DNA of 40,925 nucleotides from an uncultured Verrucomicrobiota bacterium (GCA_903916195.1 CAIWVP010000142.1:1-40925), one strand, 5' to 3'. Positions 1 through 7,803 are shown, counted from the first letter of the stretch. Notes: generated by a model not told the origin, from the sequence alone. Made by a program: numbers and translations.

Positions 1-87
1 CTGAGCGGGTCGTGGTCGTCGTGACGCTGCCGGAGAGCGCGATCCGGACTGGCCGGCAGACCTAGCGGGAGGGCGAATCGGACAGCC
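1..87. repeat. Spacer block of the dispersed palindromic repeat array (copy 1)
   Basis: This block is nearly identical to 40774-40858, with about 11 mismatches over 87 bases by eye. In both places it sits directly upstream of a palindromic core (88-218 and 40859 onward). No credible reading frame occupies it. It looks like the spacer of a tandem array with a period of about 238 bp, as judged from core starts at 40621 and 40859. Confidence 0.8.
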
Positions 88-218
88 GTAGCGCAGGTTT
101 GTAACCTGCTGTATCGCCGAGTTGCACTCGGCAGGGCTGCGCCGATCTCACCCGTCCACTTGCCACAGCGCCTGCGGATTCCAAATCCGCGATACAGCGG
201 AGTGCAACTCTGCGCTAC
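88..218. repeat. Composite palindromic repeat, family A, copy 1
   Basis: The element begins GTAGCGCAG and ends CTGCGCTAC, so it is a large imperfect inverted repeat. Each arm holds two small hairpins separated by CTGTATCGC (left arm) or its complement GCGATACAG (right arm). The hairpins read GGTTTGTAACC, GAGTTGCACTC, GGATTCCAAATCC and GAGTGCAACTC. The right outer flank CCGCCACTTCCGATCGC matches the flank of copy 2. It lies just past the 3' end of the minus-strand isomerase gene. No transposase is nearby, so this is a non-coding REP/MITE-like element. Confidence 0.85.
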
Positions 219-277
219 ATCCGCCACGGTGCCCGCCACTTCCGATCGCAGGCCGTCCCAGAGCATGGCTCCCGCGC

Positions 278-1207
278 TCAGCTCGCGAAGATCTGGTCCA
301 TCTCGCGGCTCAGTTTCTTCAGGCCTTCGAGGCTGCCACCACCGCCTTGTTCGGCGATGCCCCAGCCGTCGTAACCGATGTCGTCGAGCGCCTTCATCAC
401 CGCCGGCCAGTTGTTGTCGCCCTTGAGGAACTCCGCGTCGAACCCGGCCCACCTGCCCTGCTTGTCCGACTTGGCTCGGCTGTATTCCTTGATGTGCAAG
501 GTCTGGATGCGGTGACCAAGGATGCGCACCCATTGCTCCGGCCACGCGTAGTGGATGATGTTGCCGACATCGAAATGCCAGCGGACGAAGGGCGAACCGA
601 AGTCGTCGATGTAGCGCGCCGCCTCGATCGGGCCGAGCAGGAAGCTGTTCCAGACGTTCTCGATGCTGATCTTGACGCCGAGTTCCTGGGCGAGCGGGAT
701 GGCCTTGCGGATCTCGGCCTGGGAGCGCACGTAGGCGTCGGCATAGGACACCTTCTCGTTGACGACGGCCGGCACCAGCAGGACCGACGGCGCGCCGTAG
801 CTCTTCGCGTCGCGGAGCGACTGCTTGAGACCTTGGAGCCCGACCTTGCGGACCTCGGGATTCGGATCGGAGAGCGGTTTCGCCCAATGCGTGTGGCAGC
901 ACACGCTGCCGGCTTTGAGCCCGGTGGCGTCGAGTGCGCGACGCATCTCGTCCACGTCCATCCCGCCCATCGGTTCGACGCCCTCGAAACCGGCCTCCTT
1001 GACGGCTTTCGCCTTGTCCATCACGGAGCCGGGCGCACCGATCGTCCCCCACATGATGCCCTTGCGGATCCGGCGCCGGCCCGGCTTCGCGAGCGAGACC
1101 GGCAGCGGGGACACGGGCGCCGAGGTGACGCAACCGGTGGACAGAGGGGCGATGGCGGCGATGGCGCCGGCGGAGACGGAGAGTTGGAGGAAGGAGCGGC
1201 GGTCCAT
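278..1207 (-). CDS. Exported sugar phosphate isomerase/epimerase (xylose isomerase-like TIM barrel)
   Basis: The protein has 309 residues. The start at 1207 was chosen because it opens with MDRRSFLQ, a Tat-type twin-arginine motif followed by a hydrophobic stretch and the lipobox-like LSTGC near residue 26, so it is probably an exported lipoprotein. The rest fits the AP-endonuclease-2/xylose isomerase-like TIM barrel: EAGFEGVEPMGG, then SIENVWN (metal-ligand glutamate strand), WHFDVGN, LHIKEYS and a C-terminal GYDGWGIAEQ. Family members isomerise or epimerise sugars, or act with oxidoreductases on keto-sugars. It lies 71 bp downstream of a Tat-exported Gfo/Idh gene on the same strand, a recurrent pairing in this phylum, so the two probably act on one sugar outside the cytoplasm. 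The substrate is unknown. The longer upstream frame only extends into the oxidoreductase gene. Confidence 0.9.
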   Translation of the reverse strand: MDRRSFLQLSVSAGAIAAIAPLSTGCVTSAPVSPLPVSLAKPGRRRIRKGIMWGTIGAPGSVMDKAKAVKEAGFEGVEPMGGMDVDEMRRALDATGLKAGSVCCHTHWAKPLSDPNPEVRKVGLQGLKQSLRDAKSYGAPSVLLVPAVVNEKVSYADAYVRSQAEIRKAIPLAQELGVKISIENVWNSFLLGPIEAARYIDDFGSPFVRWHFDVGNIIHYAWPEQWVRILGHRIQTLHIKEYSRAKSDKQGRWAGFDAEFLKGDNNWPAVMKALDDIGYDGWGIAEQGGGGSLEGLKKLSREMDQIFAS

Positions 1208-1278
1208 GAGCAAAGACGGGTGGAAGGGGGTGGAAAGAAGAACGCCGCGCCGAGATCGGCGCGGCGCGAGAAACGGGT

Positions 1279-2583
1279 TCAGACCAGCTTGTAGCGGCCC
1301 GGCACGGGCAACGGCATGATGGGGAGCTTCATGTCCCAGCTGATCTCGGCCTCGGGATGGAGGTTCTCCTGCGACATGAGCACCTGTTCCCAGGTCACTT
1401 CCTGGCCCGTGTAGGCCGCCATGCGACCCATGATCCCTTGCAGCGTGCTCGACGCGAGCCAATCGCCGTCGAAGCGGTACTTCCCGCCGCGGATGCTGGC
1501 GAAGAGCTCCTCGTGCTCGATGACGTACATGTCCCTCGATTTGTCGCCCTGATACTTCCAGTTCTTCTCGCCGCGGATGACCGGGACGCCCCAGCCGCTG
1601 GTGGCGTGGCCTTTCGAGCCGATGATGGCGTCGCTGTTGTCGTTGTGGCAGCCGTTGATCTGGCGCTGGGCGATGGTGGCGCGGACGCCGTTGGCATACT
1701 CATAGACCACCGTCATGTGGTCATAGATGTTGCCTTCGTTGTTCGGGACCATGCGGCCGCCGGTGGCGGTGCACTTGATGGGCGGCACGTCCTTCATCGT
1801 CCAGGCGAGCTTGTCCACGGTGTGGATGCACTGCTCGACGTAGCCGTCGCCGGCGAGCCACGAGAAGTTCATCCAGTTGCGGAGCTGCCACTCCAGGTCG
1901 CTCATGCCCGGCTTGCGGGCATTGACGCCGGGCATCGGCTTCACCGGACCGGTCAGGTAGGTGCCATAGACGTGCTTCACGTCGCCGATCGCGCCGTCGT
2001 GGATCTGCTCGTACACCGCCCGGCGGGGAAGGTCGCTGCGCCAGCAGAAGCCGCAGACGAAGTTCAGCTTCTTTTCCTTGGCGAGCTTCACCGATTCCAT
2101 CACGTGGCGGATACCGACGGCGTCGGTCGCGACGGGTTTCTCGCAGAAGATGTGCTTGCCCTTCTCCACGGCGTAGCGGAGGTGCGTGGGACGGAACCCA
2201 GGAGGCGTCGCGAGGAGCACGACGTCGACGGAATCGATGACCTTCTTGTAGGCGTCGAGACCGGTGAAAGTGGTGTCGGGCGTGACCGCGATGCGCGCGC
2301 CGAACTGCTCCTTGAGGTTGCGCAGCGAGCCCTCGGCCTGCTCCGGGAAGGCGTCGCCCACGGCGGTGAGCACGCAGTTCTTGTCCGCCGTCAGGGCGTT
2401 GCCGGCGGCACCGGTGCCACGGCCGCCACAGCCGACGAGGCCGATCTTCAAGGTGTCGCCGTTCGCGGCGAACGCGGATTGGCGGAGGATGATCCCCGGT
2501 GCCGCCAAGGCGAACGCCGCGGCGGTGGTCGAGGTGCGGAGGAAGTCGCGGCGCGACGAGATGACGGGCTCGGTGGGATTCAT
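1279..2583 (-). CDS. Tat-exported Gfo/Idh/MocA family oxidoreductase
   Basis: The protein has 434 residues, with the start at the ATG at 2583. The N-terminus has a Tat signal (SSRRDFLRTSTTAAAFALAA) ending near QSAFA. The NAD(P)-binding Rossmann fold follows: LKIGLVGCGGRGTGAAG, then VVLLATPP and the family hallmark EKP in IFCEKPVATD. The C-terminal half is the dimerisation/substrate domain (LEWQLRNWMNFSWLAGDGYVEQ). Family members oxidise or reduce sugars and inositols with bound NAD(P). An in-frame ATG at 2622 would add 13 residues ahead of the Tat region and looks less likely. It is the first gene of a probable two-gene operon with the isomerase downstream. The substrate cannot be read from the sequence. 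Confidence 0.93.
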   Translation of the reverse strand: MNPTEPVISSRRDFLRTSTTAAAFALAAPGIILRQSAFAANGDTLKIGLVGCGGRGTGAAGNALTADKNCVLTAVGDAFPEQAEGSLRNLKEQFGARIAVTPDTTFTGLDAYKKVIDSVDVVLLATPPGFRPTHLRYAVEKGKHIFCEKPVATDAVGIRHVMESVKLAKEKKLNFVCGFCWRSDLPRRAVYEQIHDGAIGDVKHVYGTYLTGPVKPMPGVNARKPGMSDLEWQLRNWMNFSWLAGDGYVEQCIHTVDKLAWTMKDVPPIKCTATGGRMVPNNEGNIYDHMTVVYEYANGVRATIAQRQINGCHNDNSDAIIGSKGHATSGWGVPVIRGEKNWKYQGDKSRDMYVIEHEELFASIRGGKYRFDGDWLASSTLQGIMGRMAAYTGQEVTWEQVLMSQENLHPEAEISWDMKLPIMPLPVPGRYKLV

Positions 2584-2728
2584 AAGCGGTGGATCGGACG
2601 GAGGAGAACGTCCACGATTCATCCGGATCCGGTCAAGCCGCCAACCGGGCGAAACGGGCCGTTCGGCGATCCGAAGCGGCGGACACTTGGCGTGCGGTTG
2701 CTTGCCGGAGCGTGGCTGGTTCCCTTGG

Positions 2729-2862
2729 CACCCGGCTTTAGCCGGGTGTCACGTGGAAGCCCCCCCGACGAACCGTTTCAACGGTTTCCCGTTCCGCCGG
2801 CACGCCAGCCGTTGAAACGGCTACCCTCCTCACCGCAGCGCTCACCGGGCTGAAGCCCGGTG
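2729..2862. repeat. Composite palindromic repeat, family B (four mirrored hairpins)
   Basis: Four perfect or near-perfect hairpins lie in mirror order: CACCCGGCTTTAGCCGGGTG (2729-2748), AACCGTTTCAACGGTT (2771-2786), AGCCGTTGAAACGGCT (2807-2822) and CACCGGGCTGAAGCCCGGTG (2843-2862). The outer flanks CTTGGCACC and its imperfect complement GGTGTCAAGG extend the symmetry. It fills most of the 372-bp gap between the Gfo/Idh and DUF5069 genes; the rest of the gap (2584-2728, 2863-2955) shows nothing recognisable. No oligo-T tract follows any hairpin, so it is not a simple intrinsic terminator. Confidence 0.85.
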
Positions 2863-2955
2863 TCAAGGCACCCGCCAAAAACCAAGCTCCGCCGGTTGTC
2901 CGCCGCTTCCGACCGCCCTACCCCGCACCGGACTGCGATCGGCAGGATGCCCCGC

Positions 2956-3417
2956 TCACTTCGCACCGGGCTGGAGCCGGCCTTCGTCGATGTCGATGTA
3001 CTCGAACATCGTCTGCACCGTCCCCGGCGGCAGGCCGATCTCCGCGAGGCGTTCGTTGAGACGCTGCGTCCCGGCGTCGCGCCAACCGCGCTTCATCATG
3101 AACGCGTTCCAGACCTCGATCTCGTCGTCGCCCGGCTTGCGGCCGTTTGCGAAGGCCCATCCGAGCACCTGCTCGTCGGTGCCGTCCTTGAGCGTCTCCA
3201 CCTCGATCGCCGCGTAGTCGATGCCGAGAAAGGCGCAGCAGCGGGCGTCGAAGCTGTTCTTCACCGCGGCCCCGCGCATCGGCTGCCATCCCTCGGGCAG
3301 CTGGCCCGCGGAGGCCAGACGGATCTTGTCGAGCATGCGCCCGAAGTAGACGAGGCCGCCCACGACGGCGGAAGGGCTGCGCAGCCCGGGGATGAGCGTC
3401 GGATAGGATTGAGCCAT
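2956..3417 (-). CDS. DUF5069 domain-containing protein
   Basis: The protein has 153 residues, starting at the ATG at 3417 (MAQSYPTLIPGLRSP). A longer frame from 3477 adds 20 poorly conserved-looking residues. The segment VYFGRMLDKIRLASAGQLP is typical of DUF5069, a small cytosolic family of unknown function common in Verrucomicrobiota and Planctomycetota. Later pieces such as FLGIDYAAIE and MMKRGWRDAGTQRLNERL fit the same family. There is no signal peptide or membrane segment. Both flanks are palindrome mosaics, so it appears to be a single-gene unit. I can assign the family but not a function. Confidence 0.82.
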   Translation of the reverse strand: MAQSYPTLIPGLRSPSAVVGGLVYFGRMLDKIRLASAGQLPEGWQPMRGAAVKNSFDARCCAFLGIDYAAIEVETLKDGTDEQVLGWAFANGRKPGDDEIEVWNAFMMKRGWRDAGTQRLNERLAEIGLPPGTVQTMFEYIDIDEGRLQPGAK

Positions 3418-3518
3418 GCCCGAGTGGAGCAACTCCGACCCGCCGCCGCAAGCAGGCCCGAGCGACGGGCACGCCACGGGCGCAACTCAGTTTTTTGCAG
3501 CCGATCCCTCCACCAAGA

Positions 3519-3735
3519 ACATCGCGGAGCGATGTCAGCCATTAGCCGGGGGGCGAGGAGCGCAGCGACGACACCCCGGGATACCGTGGGCCAGCGCCAC
3601 GACCCCGGCAGGGGTCGCAGATACGCCAACCGGTTCGTGGTCTGGCACCCTTTGCAGGGTGCTTGTCCTTTCGCCTGTCACCGGGGGTGTCGCTGGCGCT
3701 CAACCCCCGGCTAATGGCTGGCAAGCCTCCGGCTT
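3519..3735. repeat. Composite palindromic repeat, family C
   Basis: A nested inverted repeat. The outer arms are CAGCCATTAGCCGGGGG (3536-3552) and CCCCCGGCTAATGGCTG (3704-3720). Inner arms AGCGCAGCGACGACACCCC and GGGGTGTCGCTGGCGCT pair imperfectly. Between them are the small hairpins GACCCCGGCAGGGGTC and GCACCCTTTGCAGGGTGC. ACATCGCGGAGCGATGT (3519-3535) precedes the left arm and GCAAGCCTCCGGCTTGC follows the right arm. It sits in the 506-bp space between the divergent DUF5069 and YtrA-type genes and holds no credible gene. Confidence 0.83.
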
Positions 3736-3792
3736 GCAAAATTGACGCCACCTCCTTGCAAGAAACCGGTTTGCGCCCGCACGCCCCAGAGT

Positions 3793-3830
3793 GGCGCAGA
3801 TCCGCGATACAGAGCGCACCTCTGCGCCAT
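3793..3830. repeat. Degenerate half-copy of repeat family A
   Basis: The stretch contains GATCCGCGATACAG followed by CTCTGCGCCA, which matches the right arm of family A (compare 23586-23620 and 40710-40752). The left arm is missing; its place is taken by family C hairpins, so two repeat families abut here. Confidence 0.65.
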
Positions 3831-3872
3831 GACCGCAGCACTCGCGCCCTGCTTCGTCCACATCTGTGAACT

Positions 3873-3904
3873 TTCCATTTTACTGTCACAGTGTCCTATG
3901 TCAC
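3873..3904 (+). promoter_or_regulatory. Putative promoter/operator of the ytrA-like operon
   Basis: TTCCAT (3873-3878) and CTATGT (3896-3901) are separated by 17 bp and could be -35/-10 elements. The spacer holds the inverted repeat ACTGT-C-ACAGT (3882-3892), and TGTCAC occurs twice (3884-3889, 3899-3904). GntR-type regulators bind short inverted repeats overlapping their own promoter, so autoregulation is a reasonable inference. This placement supports the ATG at 3924 as the regulator's start rather than the GTG at 3891. Confidence 0.4.
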
Positions 3905-3923
3905 TTGTCTCCACGTCCCCACC

Positions 3924-4331
3924 ATGTTCGTCCAACTCAACTTCCGATCCGGCGTGCCGGTCTATCTGCAGGTCGCGCAGCAGGTGAAGGCCGCCGCCGC
4001 CAGCGGCGCCCTGCGGCCCGGCGACGCGCTGCCGTCGGTCCGGGCCCTCGCCGAGGAGCTGCGCATCAACCGCAACACCGCCGCCAAGGCCTACGCCGAG
4101 CTGGAGTCGGAGGGCGTGCTGGAGCTGCGGCAGGGCAGCGGCTGCTTTCTCAAGGCCAACGGCGCGTCGCCGTTGCGCCGCGCGGTCCGCTCCGAGCGGC
4201 TCGGTGCGGAGCTGGACGCGGTGATCGTGCAGGCGCACCACCTCCAGATCGGTGACGACGACCTGCGCGCGCTGCTCGACGAGCGGTTGGCCGATTTCCG
4301 CGGACGCCAGCGCCAGCGCGGCCAGAGCTGA
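3924..4331 (+). CDS. GntR family transcriptional regulator, YtrA subfamily
   Basis: The protein has 135 residues. It carries an N-terminal winged helix-turn-helix at about residues 12-78 (VPVYLQVAQQVKAAAASG, LPSVRALAEELRINRNTAAK, GVLELRQGSGCFL). Only a short helical tail of about 55 residues follows, the hallmark of the YtrA subfamily, which lacks the larger effector domains of other GntR regulators. YtrA-type repressors usually control an ABC transporter operon downstream, and that is the arrangement here: small membrane protein, ATPase, permease. A GTG at 3891 in the same frame lies inside the putative promoter, so I prefer the ATG at 3924. Confidence 0.92.
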   Translation: MFVQLNFRSGVPVYLQVAQQVKAAAASGALRPGDALPSVRALAEELRINRNTAAKAYAELESEGVLELRQGSGCFLKANGASPLRRAVRSERLGAELDAVIVQAHHLQIGDDDLRALLDERLADFRGRQRQRGQS

Positions 4332-4399
4332 CCTTCTCACCCACCTGGATCTTCCACGTCCACGAACAGCACCCCGGTCCGTCCGAACGCACCCCTCCT

Positions 4400-4600
4400 A
4401 TGAAACGTATCCTGCTCGTCGCCGGCGTCGCCGGCGTGCCCGTCGCTCTCGGCTTCATCATGCCCGCGGTCGCGTGGTGGCGACAGAGCGGCTTCGACGG
4501 CGTGCGCGTCGCGCTTCCGCTGCTCCTCGGTGTCGTGCTCGTGCTCGTGCTCGGCGCGACGACGGCGTTGGCCAAAGGAGCGAACCGGTCGCAGGTCTGA
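4400..4600 (+). CDS. Small two-helix membrane protein of the transporter operon
   Basis: The protein has 66 residues with two hydrophobic segments, about residues 4-26 (ILLVAGVAGVPVALGFIMPA) and 37-58 (VALPLLLGVVLVLVLGATTA), and a short polar tail. CCTCC sits directly before the ATG and there is no strong Shine-Dalgarno. It fits between the regulator (68 bp upstream) and the ATPase (36 bp downstream) on the same strand, and short membrane proteins are common in YtrA-type operons. The family is not recognised. Its reality rests on position, hydrophobic pattern and codon bias. Confidence 0.68.
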   Translation: MKRILLVAGVAGVPVALGFIMPAVAWWRQSGFDGVRVALPLLLGVVLVLVLGATTALAKGANRSQV

Positions 4601-4636
4601 TCCCGCGGAACTTCCCACCTCTCACCCCCTCTCGCC

Positions 4637-5524
4637 ATGAACACCCCCGCCATCGAAGTCCGGCAACTCGTCCATCGCTACGGCCGCGCCGAGGCGCTGC
4701 AAGGTCTCGACCTCACCGTCGAGCCCGGCCAGTGCTACGGCTTCTTCGGCCGCAACGGCGCCGGCAAGACCACGACCATCAAATGCCTGCTCAACCTGCT
4801 CCGGCCGCACAGCGGATCGGTGCGGGTGTTCGGCATGGATCCACGCACCCGCGAGGCCGAGGTGAAGACCCGGCTCGCCTACGTCCCGGACTTCGTCGCC
4901 TTCTATCCGTGGATGAGCGTGCGCGAGGCGCTGGATTACCAGGCCAGCTTCCGCGGGCATTGGAACCGCGATGTCGAAGGCTCGTTGCTCCGGCAATTCC
5001 AGCTCGATCCCGCCGCGCCGACCTCGGGCCTCAGCAAAGGCCAGCGCACGCAGCTGGCGCTCATCGGCGCCATCGCGGCCGAGCCGGAGCTGCTGGTGCT
5101 CGACGAACCCACCTCCGGGCTCGACCCGCTGGTGCGGCGCGAGTTCATCCAGACGGTCATCGGCGCCTACCAAGATGCCGCGCCGGGCAAGCGGACGGTC
5201 TTCGTCTCCACCCACCTCATCACCGAGTTCGAGGGGTTGATCGACCGGTTCACCGTGCTGGACCAAGGCAAGGCCGTGCTCACCGCCGACGCGGACGAGG
5301 CGCGCGCGAAGTTCCGACGCCTGCGGGCCCGCTTCGAGGGCGATGCGCCTGCGGAATCCGAGTTCAAGGCGGCAAAATCGGTGAAGCGCGACGGACGCTC
5401 GGTGGAGCTCATCGTCAACGGCAACGGCGACGAACTGATGGCGCAGCTGCGCGCGATGAAACCGACCGAGGTCACGACCGAGTCGTTGACGCTCGAAGAG
5501 ATCTTCATGGCCACGGTGCGATGA
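4637..5524 (+). CDS. ABC transporter ATP-binding protein
   Basis: The protein has 295 residues. Walker A is GRNGAGKT (residues 38-45), the ABC signature is LSKGQ (132-136), Walker B is LLVLDEP followed by the D-loop SGLD (about 152-163), and the switch histidine is in FVSTHL (about 190-195). About 90 residues follow the nucleotide-binding domain, as in ABC-2 exporter ATPases of the YtrB/CcmA type. It should power the permease encoded 64 bp downstream. With the YtrA-type regulator it forms a probable regulated exporter, for example for antimicrobial or envelope stress. The substrate is unknown. Confidence 0.94.
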   Translation: MNTPAIEVRQLVHRYGRAEALQGLDLTVEPGQCYGFFGRNGAGKTTTIKCLLNLLRPHSGSVRVFGMDPRTREAEVKTRLAYVPDFVAFYPWMSVREALDYQASFRGHWNRDVEGSLLRQFQLDPAAPTSGLSKGQRTQLALIGAIAAEPELLVLDEPTSGLDPLVRREFIQTVIGAYQDAAPGKRTVFVSTHLITEFEGLIDRFTVLDQGKAVLTADADEARAKFRRLRARFEGDAPAESEFKAAKSVKRDGRSVELIVNGNGDELMAQLRAMKPTEVTTESLTLEEIFMATVR

Positions 5525-5588
5525 GGCACGGACTTCCCTGCGCCTGACCAGAACCTGGGTACCTGAACCGCCCCGTCGAGGAACGCCT

Positions 5589-7769
5589 ATGACCTTCAAC
5601 CTTCCCACCTACCGGAACAGCTTCCACCTCGGTTGGCTGCTGCTGCTTCTGCCGCCCTTGGCCGCCCTTTACCCGGCTTGGCCGGATGACAGCACACGAG
5701 ATTTCAAGACGGTTCTCCTGAGGCTGGTTTTGGCCGCGGTCGCGGTCGGGCCGTTGCTCTGGCTGCGTTCGGTCCCGGTCGCGGGCCGTTCGCAGCGGTT
5801 GTTGAAGGAGCTGCGCACGCTCCTCCCCGGTTGCCTCATCGCGCTGGTCGTGCCCGGGTTGCTGGTGCTGGGCGAGGGTCGGGAGAGCGTTCGCGAGATC
5901 GCTGAGTGGGCGGTGCTGGCTTTCGGGTTCGGCTGCCTGTTGATGGGGGCATCCGCGTTCGGCAGCGAGTTCGAGCAGCGCACCCTCGCCGGATTGCTCG
6001 GGCAGCCGCTGCCGCGGGGCATCTTATACTTGGAGAAGCTGGGCACGCTCGGGCTGCTCCTGGCGTTCGCGACCGTGAATCTGGTGCTCACCCTGTGGCT
6101 GACCCCGGGGCTGCAATTCTATTTGAGCCATGCGGCCACGGTGCTGGTGCTGCTGATCCCCGTGTTCGCCTTCTGCTCCGGGCCGCTCTTCAGCCTGCTG
6201 AGCCGCAGCACGCTGGCCGGGATGATCTTCGCCCTCACGATACCGTTCGTCCTCACGCTCGGCACCGTGCTCGTCGTCCAGAAAGTGCTTTGGTTCTTCC
6301 CTCTCGGCCTGTCGTCCGAAGATGGGCTGCCGTGGCTGCTCTGGATCGGCACCCCGGTCTACCTGCTGGCCACCGCGACGTGGGGATGGCGGAGGTTCCG
6401 GTCTCTGGAGGTCCGGGATGGCGGTGCCGGTGGCCGGTCGAACACCGGGTTGCATCCCCTGAGCCTGCCGGTAGACCGGTTGCTCGCGGCGTGCTTGTCC
6501 GGGACCAGCGGCGGGGCACAGCTGATCCGCAAGGAGCTGCGCTTGCATGTCGTGCCATGGCTGGTCGCGGGGATCACGGTGGGGCTGTGGATCCTGCTAC
6601 TGGTGCTGCGCCTCAGCGTGACTGAAGGAGACCTCGCCAAGGCGCTCAACGAGTTCTCCACCATCGCCGGCATCGCGGGGCTGCTGGGCATGGTCATCTT
6701 GGTGAGCGCAGGAGCCGCGTGCGTGGCGGAAGAGCGCGAGCTGGGGACGCTGGAGTGGCAATTGACGCAGCCGGTCCCGCTCCGCCGCCAATGGCTGACC
6801 AAAGTCGCCGTGGCCGCGGTGTTGGCGCTCGGGCTCGGCGTGCTGCTGCCCGCCACGCTCGTCTGGGCGAGCTTCGATTCGGGGCAGCTGCACACGGTTT
6901 TCGGCGACCTGCCCATCGTCGTCGTGGCCGCTTACGCCGGGTTTTTCCTGATGGTCTTCGCGACCAGCCTCTATGCGTCGTCCATCGCGCGGAACACGAT
7001 GATGGCCGTCGCGACCGCGGCGGGTATCGGGATGGGCCTCGTGGCAGTGTACGGCCTGATCGGGTGGGCCAGCCGGGCGCCATTGGAGTGGGCCCTGTCG
7101 CCCAAGGATGTGCCTGCGCCGGCCTGGGCTCCGTCGCAGGCGCTGGTGGAGGTAATCTGCGCCGGGCTCATCGCGGTGACGGTCGTGCTCTTCGTCGCGA
7201 CGCTGCTCTGGCTGGGCGGGCGGAACTACCGCCGATTGGTCGTGCCGGCGCGGGATGTCTCACGACAACTGGCCGGCGTGGCATCGGGGCTGGTGGTGGT
7301 TCTGGTTGTCTTCGGAGCGATCATGGCCCAACTCGCGACCTTGAGTTATCAGGCCGATCAGTTCGGGCCACACCGCGCACAACGGGCCCAAGCAATCCGC
7401 GACATCCGGACCATGATGGCTTCGGGACGGCTCACTCCGGCGATCTATCAGCGGTTCGGCGCAGCGACGAACGTAATACCTGAAGTTCTCCTTGAGAGGA
7501 TCATCGCCAGGGAGGGGCGCGACGCCATCTATCGAATCGATCGCTTGCTCCGACCAGTGCCTGAAACCGTGGTGCTGAACCACCCAGAGTTGGACAGGAT
7601 CAGGCGGAATCCCAACTTGGCCAGGCGCTACGGGCTGATCCCGCGCGGTGCGGCGACCGAGACCGGACCCCGGACCAACCTGCCCGACGCGAGCACGAAT
7701 CCGCCCGTCTTCAAGATGGATCCCGCGTTGATGAAGCGCTACGGGCTCCAGCCGCGGCCGTCGCCCTGA
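5589..7769 (+). CDS. ABC-2 type transporter permease with C-terminal tail
   Basis: The protein has 726 residues. GAGG at 5578-5581 gives a reasonable ribosome site for the ATG at 5589. A dozen or more hydrophobic segments lie between residues 12 and 595, in what looks like two ABC-2 permease halves. Each half has an EFEQRTLAGLLGQPLPR-type or EERELGTLEWQLTQPVP-type coupling segment near residues 125 and 380, typical of ABC-2/GldA-like permeases. From about residue 600 it ends in a soluble tail with two similar motifs, NPNLARRYGLIPR and DPALMKRYGLQPR. It partners the upstream ATPase. The fused two-half arrangement suggests one polypeptide supplies the whole membrane part. Confidence 0.9.
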   Translation: MTFNLPTYRNSFHLGWLLLLLPPLAALYPAWPDDSTRDFKTVLLRLVLAAVAVGPLLWLRSVPVAGRSQRLLKELRTLLPGCLIALVVPGLLVLGEGRESVREIAEWAVLAFGFGCLLMGASAFGSEFEQRTLAGLLGQPLPRGILYLEKLGTLGLLLAFATVNLVLTLWLTPGLQFYLSHAATVLVLLIPVFAFCSGPLFSLLSRSTLAGMIFALTIPFVLTLGTVLVVQKVLWFFPLGLSSEDGLPWLLWIGTPVYLLATATWGWRRFRSLEVRDGGAGGRSNTGLHPLSLPVDRLLAACLSGTSGGAQLIRKELRLHVVPWLVAGITVGLWILLLVLRLSVTEGDLAKALNEFSTIAGIAGLLGMVILVSAGAACVAEERELGTLEWQLTQPVPLRRQWLTKVAVAAVLALGLGVLLPATLVWASFDSGQLHTVFGDLPIVVVAAYAGFFLMVFATSLYASSIARNTMMAVATAAGIGMGLVAVYGLIGWASRAPLEWALSPKDVPAPAWAPSQALVEVICAGLIAVTVVLFVATLLWLGGRNYRRLVVPARDVSRQLAGVASGLVVVLVVFGAIMAQLATLSYQADQFGPHRAQRAQAIRDIRTMMASGRLTPAIYQRFGAATNVIPEVLLERIIAREGRDAIYRIDRLLRPVPETVVLNHPELDRIRRNPNLARRYGLIPRGAATETGPRTNLPDASTNPPVFKMDPALMKRYGLQPRPSP

Positions 7770-7803
7770 AGCGAAGCGCAACCCCGTCCGAGCTTCCCTC
7801 CTC

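Noticed and set aside
122-1294. Plus-strand open frame starting in the palindromic repeat
   Set aside because: It reads through the repeat and then antisense to the isomerase gene. The peptide in the repeat is a by-product of its conserved bases and would recur at every copy.
3481-3515. Short T-run near 3491-3496 as a terminator for a plus-strand transcript
   Set aside because: No hairpin precedes it on the plus strand and no plus-strand gene ends there.
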